Assembly: GCF_000296695.1 (NCBI RefSeq)
Contig: NZ_BAFK01000015.1
Coordinates: 1 to 64,000, forward strand
Direction of reading: 5' to 3'
Source: Rheinheimera nanhaiensis E407-8
Lineage (GTDB): Bacteria > Pseudomonadota > Gammaproteobacteria > Enterobacterales > Alteromonadaceae
Length of the DNA: 64,000 nucleotides
Below, piece by piece: positions 39,395 to 45,756 of the stretch. The notes beneath the pieces are model-generated. The model had not been told where the DNA came from and did not search any database. It was given only the letters and a program-made list of their open reading frames with translations. A program made the translations under genes and the position numbers. The first letter of the stretch is position 1. The number at the start of each line of letters is the position of its first letter.

Positions 39395-39409
39395 TGCCCT
39401 TTTTGGACA
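39395..39409 (-). promoter_or_regulatory. Activator box upstream of xis (AcaCD/SgaCD-like)
   Basis: TGCCCTTTTTGGACA lies upstream of xis; 33 bases further in the direction of xis is TAAAAT, a plausible -10. The same box recurs upstream of other left-facing units. In SGI1 the IncC activator AcaCD controls xis; the factor assignment here is inference. Confidence 0.6.
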
Positions 39410-39427
39410 ACTCGGCTTACTTTCTGG

Positions 39428-39447
39428 AACTTTCACATGTGAAAGTT
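39428..39447. repeat. 20-bp perfect palindrome, copy 1
   Basis: AACTTTCACATGTGAAAGTT, preceded by GG. It lies five bases past the rep stop, before the xis activator box. Identical copies are at 41265 and 52113. Confidence 0.9.
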
Positions 39448-39451
39448 TTGC

Positions 39452-40693
39452 TTATTCTTTTAAAGGCCAATCAACGGGCCTGGTTGAGAGGTCTTCGGAA
39501 TGAACATCCCTAGTTTTGGCGTCATCTGACTTCAAATCACCACCGAGGAGGGACGATTCTTGTTGGCCCCTGCGGGGGGCAGGTATCTGATGTACACCAT
39601 GCTTAACAGCTTTGGGGGCCATAACAACCTCATCTAAGCTGATGACATTCGTTGAGCTTTCGGAGACTTCGTTGCAGATATGGCGATACTTGGCCACCGT
39701 TTGTCTGGATAGCTTGGCGAGCTTTGCTATGGCTGTTTGAGTAAGCTTCAAGCCCTGTTGCAATAACTGCCTGCAAGCAGCCCGTATCCGTGATTCCGTG
39801 GACTTCTGGCGAACCTCATGAGTACGCTTGGCCGACAATCTCTGACGTTCTCGCAGCGGTAGGGAGCTATCAAGTCGCATCATCCCCCGATGGCATCGAC
39901 TGGAGCCGGTATAGCGGTCCCACGTCCATCTGGCGACGCTTTTGACCGTGGCTTTGACCTGTGCTGCTGTTAGATTCATGTCAAAGCCACGAAGCCTGAA
40001 ATTGTTCTTATTAAAGGCGTAGGCTTCCAGCAGCCGGTTAAAGGAACCAAAGTTCCCCTGCTCACGTTCACGGTTGACGATTGAATAAGCGTAGAAACGC
40101 AGCTCCTCGAACAACAGGCAATGCCGTGAGTGCGCCACGGCATCAAGGTTGGGGCCAGAGCTCCACAAGGGCTTAACAGCCAAATCAACGTAATCGGCCA
40201 GTTCGCCCAGATCATAGATTGAATGGTGGATCTCCCAGGTATTCCACCACGGATGCCCCGGTGTTTTTGCGACCGGACCGCTGTAGGACGGATCAGCGCA
40301 CAACCGGGCCGCCATAGCCTCGTATACGGCTTTCATGAAGGCGATAGGCTTGGAGCGGGCGTTTTCGGTTGTGCAAACAGGGGGAATGGCGTAATAAAGG
40401 TGCGGGTGACCATTCTTGCGGTTACTGACGATGATATTGGGAGCGGGGAGTCCTTCGTCCTCCCAGATTAACGGGTTGGAGTGATCGAGGTCGAAGACCA
40501 ACCAGGAAACCATGCCTGGACGATTGACCTGCATATAGGGATAACGGATGGCATACTCGCGGGGCCTGATCCTGGCAGCCGTTTTATTGTCACTGCATCG
40601 CGGTAAGTATGGTGCTTCCGATAAAATCCGGTGGAGTGCCGTACCTTGTTGAAAATACCGACCGGAATCGGCAGTGGAAACTGCTACTTTCAA
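39452..40693 (-). CDS. rep: Replication initiator protein of the element
   Basis: The 413-residue protein resembles replicase/primase-type Rep proteins (ColE2 Rep and PriCT-like): WLVFDLDHSNP (about 64-74, acidic metal motif), NGHPHLYYAIP, then a helix-turn-helix (LTQTAIAKLAKLSRQTVAKYRHI, about 315-337). It corresponds to the rep gene that lets SGI1 replicate outside the chromosome. The start is TTG with a strong GGGAAGGG site and no alternative ATG, which suggests deliberate weak initiation. An antisense RNA candidate covers its leader. Confidence 0.8.
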   Translation of the reverse strand: MKVAVSTADSGRYFQQGTALHRILSEAPYLPRCSDNKTAARIRPREYAIRYPYMQVNRPGMVSWLVFDLDHSNPLIWEDEGLPAPNIIVSNRKNGHPHLYYAIPPVCTTENARSKPIAFMKAVYEAMAARLCADPSYSGPVAKTPGHPWWNTWEIHHSIYDLGELADYVDLAVKPLWSSGPNLDAVAHSRHCLLFEELRFYAYSIVNREREQGNFGSFNRLLEAYAFNKNNFRLRGFDMNLTAAQVKATVKSVARWTWDRYTGSSRCHRGMMRLDSSLPLRERQRLSAKRTHEVRQKSTESRIRAACRQLLQQGLKLTQTAIAKLAKLSRQTVAKYRHICNEVSESSTNVISLDEVVMAPKAVKHGVHQIPAPRRGQQESSLLGGDLKSDDAKTRDVHSEDLSTRPVDWPLKE

Positions 40694-40773
40694 TGTACCC
40701 TTCCCTTCGCTTGATTCTGAGCGGCCACGGGAAGTCGAAAGTCACCTTGAACTGGAATTCCCAGTGAGCAAGG

Positions 40774-40802
40774 TTGCAGATAGCTAACTTATGGCGTACA
40801 TT
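40774..40802 (+). promoter_or_regulatory. Candidate promoter of an antisense RNA to rep leader
   Basis: TTGCAG (40774-40779), 17 bases, TACATT (40797-40802). It faces right, opposite to rep, and leads into two hairpins and an intrinsic terminator. Confidence 0.45.
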
Positions 40803-40808
40803 ATTTAT

Positions 40809-40912
40809 ACGCATTGGCTTCCCAAGCCATGTGCTGAATGCTTTGCGGAGCGCCAACTCATCAGCATTCAACAACCGCTTACCAGACCCGGCCCAGTGCC
40901 GGGTTTGTTGTT
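40809..40912 (+). ncRNA. Candidate antisense RNA controlling rep
   Basis: Downstream of the promoter the plus strand folds into a hairpin TGGCTT/AAGCCA (40815-40829), a larger one TGAATGCT/AGCATTCA (40835-40870), then a terminator stem ACCCGGC/GCCGGGT (40886-40904) with TTGTTGTTTT. No protein gene on this strand needs that terminator. The RNA would be complementary to the rep mRNA leader, like RNAI of ColE2-type replicons. This is inference from structure. Confidence 0.5.
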
Positions 40913-41131
40913 TTAATGCTGGTTCTTCTGTATCCAGTCCCGAACTTCTGTGGCTCTGTAACGAACTTGGCGAGACACTCTTACCGGGCGAGGAAAGTCG
41001 CCTTTTTTTGAAAGGCGATTGAGGGTGACATGAGAAATCTGGAGCAAGTCAGTTACTTCTCGGATAGTAAGAAGCCGTAACTCTGCGTTGGTATGGTCTA
41101 AACCAATATTGATATTTTGTGAGCTGTTCAT
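40913..41131 (-). CDS. AlpA-family DNA-binding protein
   Basis: The 72-residue protein is mainly a MerR-like helix-turn-helix of the AlpA type (LTIREVTDLLQISHVTLNRLSKKGDFPRP, about residues 21-48). It occupies the position of S004 in SGI1, upstream of rep and probably cotranscribed with it. Its ribosome site GGGGA is part of a 9-bp inverted repeat (41137-41145 with 41166-41174), so initiation may be masked. Confidence 0.75.
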   Translation of the reverse strand: MNSSQNINIGLDHTNAELRLLTIREVTDLLQISHVTLNRLSKKGDFPRPVRVSRQVRYRATEVRDWIQKNQH

Positions 41132-41136
41132 TCGAA

Positions 41137-41174
41137 ATCCCCATCTTCTTGGATATTGCTAATACGATGGGGAT
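41137..41174 (-). promoter_or_regulatory. Inverted repeat masking the AlpA-gene ribosome site
   Basis: ATCCCCATC (41137-41145) and GATGGGGAT (41166-41174) are perfect 9-bp complements 20 bases apart. In the left-going mRNA the GGGGAT ribosome site, six bases from the ATG, would be paired with the upstream arm. It may alternatively be a protein operator. Confidence 0.5.
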
Positions 41175-41213
41175 ATTCTTAATCTGTTAGGGCTTAAAGC
41201 AGAGCGCTCAAGT

Positions 41214-41228
41214 TGCCCTTTTGGGGTG
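41214..41228 (-). promoter_or_regulatory. Activator box upstream of the AlpA-rep unit
   Basis: TGCCCTTTTGGGGTG, a variant of the recurrent box, lies 83 bases before the AlpA-like gene start. TTAAGA, a possible -10, follows 31 bases further in the transcription direction. Confidence 0.5.
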
Positions 41229-41264
41229 TAAAAGTAAGAAAACTTGCCTTATCTTTCTGCCCGG

Positions 41265-41284
41265 AACTTTCACATGTGAAAGTT
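41265..41284. repeat. 20-bp perfect palindrome, copy 2
   Basis: AACTTTCACATGTGAAAGTT, preceded by GG and followed by C. It lies in the gap between the traN stop and the AlpA-gene promoter box. Confidence 0.9.
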
Positions 41285-41307
41285 CTAGGCCCCTCCGACA
41301 CAGCAAA

Positions 41308-44097
41308 CTACTGCTTACCATCCCAGTCTGGAAAGATCTCGGACGCCAAGTCGCGCCGTGCCTTATCGACGTCGATGCCGTTCAAGCGTTCCAGTGTTCT
41401 CTCCTTGGTATTCTTACGACTACCGTCAATGTTGAAGTCGCTACCGTTGCCGGTAAGGCTGTCGAGGTTTAGCGAACTCGGGTCCGGAAACTTGCCGTTC
41501 TGTTGCAGGATGCCAAGCCACTCATCTAGGTTCACCTTGCTCCAGTCGATCTCTGCTATTTTGTCCAACGGGATGCCACCACACTGAGGGTTCTTCGGAT
41601 CACCAAAGGACTGACCCAGTTGAGGCCGAACTTGCTCTTGGATGATACGAGACAAGGGCGAGTTGAAGCAGCAGTATGCCTCTCGCTTCTCGACACAAGC
41701 ACCAAGAACTTTCGACTTGCAGTACGAGCCGACATAGGAGCAGTTCTTGAGAGCCCTCTTGGCGTTCATGGTGAACTCATCTTCCTCGCATTTGTAAACC
41801 ATCTGGATCATGACCATCGCCACGACATAGACCGTATATATTGTCATCGCTGTGCTCAGCCAAGTGGCAGCGCTTTCCATCATTCCTTCCTGAGCCATCT
41901 TACCAGCGCCTCCGGCAGCCGCCTCCTGAGTGGCAGCATCCTGCCCAAGTCCTTTCATGATGTCCGCCATGACCTCTTTAACCTGCTCGGTCAGTTGGTC
42001 CATCAATTCATCAATAACCTGCTCTACCGGTTGATAGAAGGAATCAACTGCGCCGGAGATATTCTCGATATAGCTGGTGAAAGGTTTGGTTATTTCGGTC
42101 CAGCCTTGTAAGACGGGCTCACGCAGGATCTGGTAAGCGCCTTTGATTGAATTACCGTTCTGGAGTCCCATCACTGCACCGTCCAGCTTTGGTACTGCCA
42201 TGATCAGGTTAAGGTAGTCGGCTAGCGAAATGTTAGATGGCTTCTCGCAGCAATCAGATACACCTCCTACAGCTATTTTGCATTCACCAGCCTCCCCTGC
42301 GAATGCTGAACATACGACGTTCTCATCACCAGTTGGATTCTTGTCCCCATCTTGTCCAGTACAGCTCATATCCTGGGTCATAAACTGAGCCGCATTGAGA
42401 AGAGCTGTGGCACGGGCAAAGTCAGTGCTTTGGGTCTTTGACACATCGAGACAATCATCCCCCATGCAGCGGATAGGCCCTCCACACTGGTACTCGGTCT
42501 CCTTTTCAAGCGTTGGCACAGCCACATCGGAGCCGCAATCGTAGGTATCTTCATGCACATAGCAGGTACCGGATGCGCCCTCGGCCCCATCCACGCACTT
42601 AGAGCTGATAAAACCGCACTGCGGGTTATTCTCGAATTCAGTACAGCTATTGAGATTACCGCCCGAGTTGACCGGGCAATGAGTTTCCCCCTGGGGATCG
42701 GTCCAGCAGTCCATTTGCCCTTTGTAGAAGTCGTAGTCAGCTTTGACCCGCACCTTTTTGCAGAGCTTTGGAATGCCTGGCAGGGGTGACGGCTTGAGTT
42801 GTGATTCACAAACCTTGATGCCATTGATAACAGTGCAGCCAGTAGTATCGGTCGGGTTATCAATGCAGGTAATTTCCCCTTGAGCAAATCCGTCGGCTAC
42901 GCCCTTGGCCGAATCCATACAGCTCTGCGGAGACCATTCATCCTTGGTAATGGCTTTGGATGGGTCATAACGGAGCTTAATGCGGCCATAGCCTTCACCT
43001 TCCCCGGTTACTGAAACCCGGATCTTGAATGTAACGACATCACCATTTTTCACATTCTTGAAATAGGGTGTGACATCAACATTTGGGTTCCGCTCCCAGC
43101 TCGTGGAAAGCTCACATTTACCAGCAGTTTCAGGAGGGAAGTTTCCATTCGGGCCAGACCACACCTTAGCCTCTTGGCCGGATTTACCGACCCAAACCTG
43201 CATATAGTCGTCCCACTTCACATATTCAAGCGTCGCGGAAACGATGGCGTCCGGGTTGCTTACCTGGACACGAGTGTATTCCTCATAGATTTTGCAGTTA
43301 CCTGCCCAATAGTCATCCCCGACTTTACCAATCCAGAGCTCTGTACATCCTTTGCCACAAGACTTGAGGTTGTATGGACCGTCATAGTGCTTCACTACAG
43401 AGGCATCGTAATCATGAACCACTTCGCAATCAGCGCTTTGGTCAACAACGCGCTGGCATCGCTCATACTCAGGAACATGAGTATTGATAGCGTTCTGGCT
43501 GATGGTTGTTTCGGCAGAGCAATCTCCAAACCCATCAGCAATGAGGTCCATGTCCTCGTAGGTCTTTTTGCTCAAGTTCAGTATCGGGTCCTTACTGAAA
43601 TCTGGACGTGAGCGGTTAGCTGCATCGAGGAGTACTTTGTAGGCAGCGCCTGAGATGGATGGATCGGCGCTATTCGCGTCGGACCAAAGAGCCCCCTTGG
43701 CGCTGTTGCCCACGTCGTCCATATCGTCGCCGGAATCATAAATACCCTGGAGCATGTCAACATCGGGTTTGTTGGCATCCGGGAAATAGTAGCTATCGGG
43801 TTGACCGTCACCACCGCTGGTACCGGGAAACAGGTCATTCACATTGATCTGGCTTCCACCATTCATCTGGAATTGACCGTCTTTCAGCGTCGGCATCGAG
43901 ATCGTGCCGTTTTGGACCGAACCCGAGTTGGCTCTGAACGAATTGGCTAGGTCCTGCCCAAAGGTCTGAGCTTCTTTCCCAACAGAGGAAATATCCGGAT
44001 TCTGACCGTCGGTGGCGTATGTATGGATCGGCAGCATCGACATTGTGACCGTCAGCAGCAAGGCCACTATTCTCATGAAGAGTGTTTGGTTTCTCAT
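41308..44097 (-). CDS. traN: Mating-pair stabilization protein TraN
   Basis: TraN is an outer-membrane, cysteine-rich adhesin that stabilises contact with the recipient during F-type conjugation. The 929-residue protein has a signal peptide (about 1-28, ending TYA), a large cysteine-rich central part (for example YRC-type spacing in DCSAETT, GCTELW, CYVHEDTYDCG, SDCCEKP), and C-terminal TraN signature cysteines (CSYVGSYCKSKVLGAC, YCCFNSPLSRIIQEQ). SGI1 encodes its own traN that substitutes for the helper plasmid's. An SD-masking hairpin precedes the start. Confidence 0.9.
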   Translation of the reverse strand: MRNQTLFMRIVALLLTVTMSMLPIHTYATDGQNPDISSVGKEAQTFGQDLANSFRANSGSVQNGTISMPTLKDGQFQMNGGSQINVNDLFPGTSGGDGQPDSYYFPDANKPDVDMLQGIYDSGDDMDDVGNSAKGALWSDANSADPSISGAAYKVLLDAANRSRPDFSKDPILNLSKKTYEDMDLIADGFGDCSAETTISQNAINTHVPEYERCQRVVDQSADCEVVHDYDASVVKHYDGPYNLKSCGKGCTELWIGKVGDDYWAGNCKIYEEYTRVQVSNPDAIVSATLEYVKWDDYMQVWVGKSGQEAKVWSGPNGNFPPETAGKCELSTSWERNPNVDVTPYFKNVKNGDVVTFKIRVSVTGEGEGYGRIKLRYDPSKAITKDEWSPQSCMDSAKGVADGFAQGEITCIDNPTDTTGCTVINGIKVCESQLKPSPLPGIPKLCKKVRVKADYDFYKGQMDCWTDPQGETHCPVNSGGNLNSCTEFENNPQCGFISSKCVDGAEGASGTCYVHEDTYDCGSDVAVPTLEKETEYQCGGPIRCMGDDCLDVSKTQSTDFARATALLNAAQFMTQDMSCTGQDGDKNPTGDENVVCSAFAGEAGECKIAVGGVSDCCEKPSNISLADYLNLIMAVPKLDGAVMGLQNGNSIKGAYQILREPVLQGWTEITKPFTSYIENISGAVDSFYQPVEQVIDELMDQLTEQVKEVMADIMKGLGQDAATQEAAAGGAGKMAQEGMMESAATWLSTAMTIYTVYVVAMVMIQMVYKCEEDEFTMNAKRALKNCSYVGSYCKSKVLGACVEKREAYCCFNSPLSRIIQEQVRPQLGQSFGDPKNPQCGGIPLDKIAEIDWSKVNLDEWLGILQQNGKFPDPSSLNLDSLTGNGSDFNIDGSRKNTKERTLERLNGIDVDKARRDLASEIFPDWDGKQ

Positions 44098-44098
44098 A

Positions 44099-44131
44099 GC
44101 ATAGCTCTCAATAAAATCTTGAGAGCTATGC
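44099..44131 (-). promoter_or_regulatory. Perfect 13-bp hairpin over the traN ribosome site
   Basis: GCATAGCTCTCAA (44099-44111) and TTGAGAGCTATGC (44119-44131) pair around a 7-base loop one base upstream of the traN ATG. In the mRNA the only Shine-Dalgarno-like stretch, GAGAG, lies in the 3' arm. There is no T-run, so it is not a normal terminator. Confidence 0.65.
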
Positions 44132-44166
44132 TATTCGGCTGAAGTAATAAACCTCCTACGCCAAAC

Positions 44167-44181
44167 TGCCCAATTGCGGAA
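44167..44181 (-). promoter_or_regulatory. Weak activator box upstream of traN
   Basis: TGCCCAATTGCGGAA is the most diverged member of the recurrent box. It lies 70 bases before the traN start, and about 33 bases from a possible -10 (TAGCAT). Confidence 0.35.
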
Positions 44182-44183
44182 AA

Positions 44184-44726
44184 TCACGCGGCTTTACTCT
44201 TATCGGCGACGCAAAAAGGACACTCGACGCAGGTCCTTTGGTTGACCGAGGTAAAGTACGTGCATTCACAATTATCGCACTGCTCAAGCATTGCATCACC
44301 ACATCTGAGCTCAGATGCCAAACACCAGGCATCAGTGATATCGAAAGGAGCCCATCGAGCTCCTTTCATACCAGGAACTTCCTTGCGAATAGCGTGATAC
44401 ATACGAAATGCCTTGTTCAAGGCTTTGATATCAATCGATCTGATTACGTCCTCACCACCAATATTGCGGTAAAGCTGCATCAGCAGTGACGCCTGAATCT
44501 TGGAGGTGTGACTGTGAATAAGCGTGGCCCCGCCACGGAAGGTACGTGATCTGCGCTCCAGCTCGTATCCGTCGTTTTCGATGTCCTGATATAACCTGCG
44601 TACCTGTTTGTACGTCAGTCCCGTCTCGATCATGATGATTTTGGTGATGTAGCCAGCCAAGGCCATGTGGCGTGCAGCTATCCATCGGCCTAGCCACCCT
44701 GATTTATAATCCGTGCTTTTCTCCAT
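44184..44726 (-). CDS. sgaC: FlhC-like transcriptional activator (SgaC-like)
   Basis: The 180-residue protein resembles FlhC-family activators such as AcaC and SgaC: helix-rich N-terminal region (RHMALAGYITKIIMIETGLTYKQVRRLYQDI) and a C-terminal four-cysteine zinc site (CDNCECTYFTSVNQRTCVECPFC, cysteines only partly shown here). It normally works as a hetero-complex with an FlhD-like partner and would activate the tra and xis promoters. No FlhD-like gene is seen next to it; a 62-residue membrane protein gene occupies the upstream position. Confidence 0.8.
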   Translation of the reverse strand: MEKSTDYKSGWLGRWIAARHMALAGYITKIIMIETGLTYKQVRRLYQDIENDGYELERRSRTFRGGATLIHSHTSKIQASLLMQLYRNIGGEDVIRSIDIKALNKAFRMYHAIRKEVPGMKGARWAPFDITDAWCLASELRCGDAMLEQCDNCECTYFTSVNQRTCVECPFCVADKSKAA

Positions 44727-44728
44727 TG

Positions 44729-44917
44729 TCAGGCTTCCTTGCTATTGGCGAACAAATTTCGGTATTGCATCCACAACGCTGCAATCACTATTGGAAGAGC
44801 TGCCGCGTAAAGCCAATCGCTTCGCTCCACCCCGTCAAGCGTAATCAGCGACGCGATAGACAAGGAAAAGAGGGCGGCAACGAACCAGACCAGTTTGTTT
44901 TTCTTGGTGTTCTTCAT
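44729..44917 (-). CDS. Small membrane protein upstream of sgaC
   Basis: The 62-residue protein has two hydrophobic segments (about residues 9-27 and 35-50). GGAG lies seven bases before the ATG at 44917. The gene ends two bases before sgaC, so they are cotranscribed. No family is recognised. Confidence 0.6.
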   Translation of the reverse strand: MKNTKKNKLVWFVAALFSLSIASLITLDGVERSDWLYAAALPIVIAALWMQYRNLFANSKEA

Positions 44918-45088
44918 CACATATCTCCTACGATAAAACTAGGGTTTCAATTCCTTTCTATCACGAAAGTTCAGATATGCAATGCCAAGCACTGTGTTTT
45001 TTTACAGTATCATTTTTTGATACTTTGAAGACTTGCAGTTTCAGGTAATAATGAAATATTGGTCATAGAATGACCGGAGGTATTCAAT

Positions 45089-45349
45089 ATGAAACGTATA
45101 TTTGGATGGAGCATAGTGCTGGCAACTTTGTTCGCTGCATACAAAATTGCTGGAAACGGAGGGCTTATTTTGTCCTTAATTCCATTAACTATTCTTATCG
45201 CCATTTTTGCGAATAGACATCCCAGAGACGCGGGTTCACAAGGTGTCAATTTTCAGGAATCGGTTAACTTTGATGACCAGGAAGACGTTAGTCTTCCCAT
45301 TCCTGATACTTCGGATACAGGGTCTGACTGGCGGGGAATACCTTATTGA
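45089..45349 (+). CDS. Small membrane protein divergent from the sgaC operon
   Basis: The 86-residue protein has two N-terminal hydrophobic segments (about 4-20 and 24-43) and an acidic C-terminal tail. A perfect GGAGG (45076-45080) precedes it, just after an inverted repeat GGTCAT/ATGACC (45061-45075). Another inverted repeat AGTATCA/TGATACT (45006-45024) lies further upstream and may be an operator between the divergent units. Confidence 0.6.
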   Translation: MKRIFGWSIVLATLFAAYKIAGNGGLILSLIPLTILIAIFANRHPRDAGSQGVNFQESVNFDDQEDVSLPIPDTSDTGSDWRGIPY

Positions 45350-45397
45350 AAGAACTTGCGTTACGCAGCGTCTTTCCTGTCAGTCTTCCCCGCCGGT
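45327..45397. repeat. Long inverted repeat between convergent genes
   Basis: ACTGGCGGGGAA (45327-45338) and TTCCCCGCCGGT (45386-45397) are complementary except for one G-T pair, 47 bases apart, with an inner hairpin TGCG-TTA-CGCA. It covers the end of the 86-residue gene and the end of the gene at 45400. It may serve as a transcription barrier. Confidence 0.5.
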
Positions 45398-45399
45398 GA

Positions 45400-45756
45400 T
45401 TAACCTTCAACTCGAAGGATTAGTTTGCCATCCCTGCAAGCCAGTGCAGGGTGGCGCTGGGCTCGACTAAGCCATCCTCTCAATAAATGCTGACAAATAC
45501 CTGTTTCCCTACTGGCGACCTTTAAGGCTTCAGCGCTGGTCACCAGGGCATCAGCAGCTCGCTCCACTGGAGTTACAAGCCAATCCCCGTGGCCTTCCAA
45601 CATCATCAGTTTCAGCGTATTGATAACCAAGGTCGGAGTAATAGGACCGCAAACTTTATGAGCCTCCAACAAGCTATCCATGCTTGCCCATACCAGTTCC
45701 AATTCGTCCTGAAGCTGGCGTTCCCGAAGTTTCAGTTGGACCAGTGCCGTATTCAT
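45400..45756 (-). CDS. Hypothetical protein following traG (S010 position)
   Basis: The 118-residue, mostly helical protein (N-terminal LVQLKLRERQLQDELELVWASMDSLLEAH) has no recognised domain or membrane segment. It overlaps the traG stop by ATGA, so it is coupled to traG. SGI1 carries a gene (S010) in this place. Confidence 0.65.
   Translation of the reverse strand: MNTALVQLKLRERQLQDELELVWASMDSLLEAHKVCGPITPTLVINTLKLMMLEGHGDWLVTPVERAADALVTSAEALKVASRETGICQHLLRGWLSRAQRHPALACRDGKLILRVEG

Noticed and set aside
40590-40874. Open frame on the minus strand overlapping the rep start, as a leader peptide
   Set aside because: A leader peptide would fit replicon control, but the ribosome site is weak (AAGCGG, far from the ATG) and the antisense RNA hairpins explain the sequence constraints.
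40993-41025. Hairpin TCGCCTTT/AAAGGCGA as a regulatory element
   Set aside because: It lies in the coding sequence of the AlpA-like gene, in a lysine/glycine/aspartate-coding stretch, and has no partner signal.
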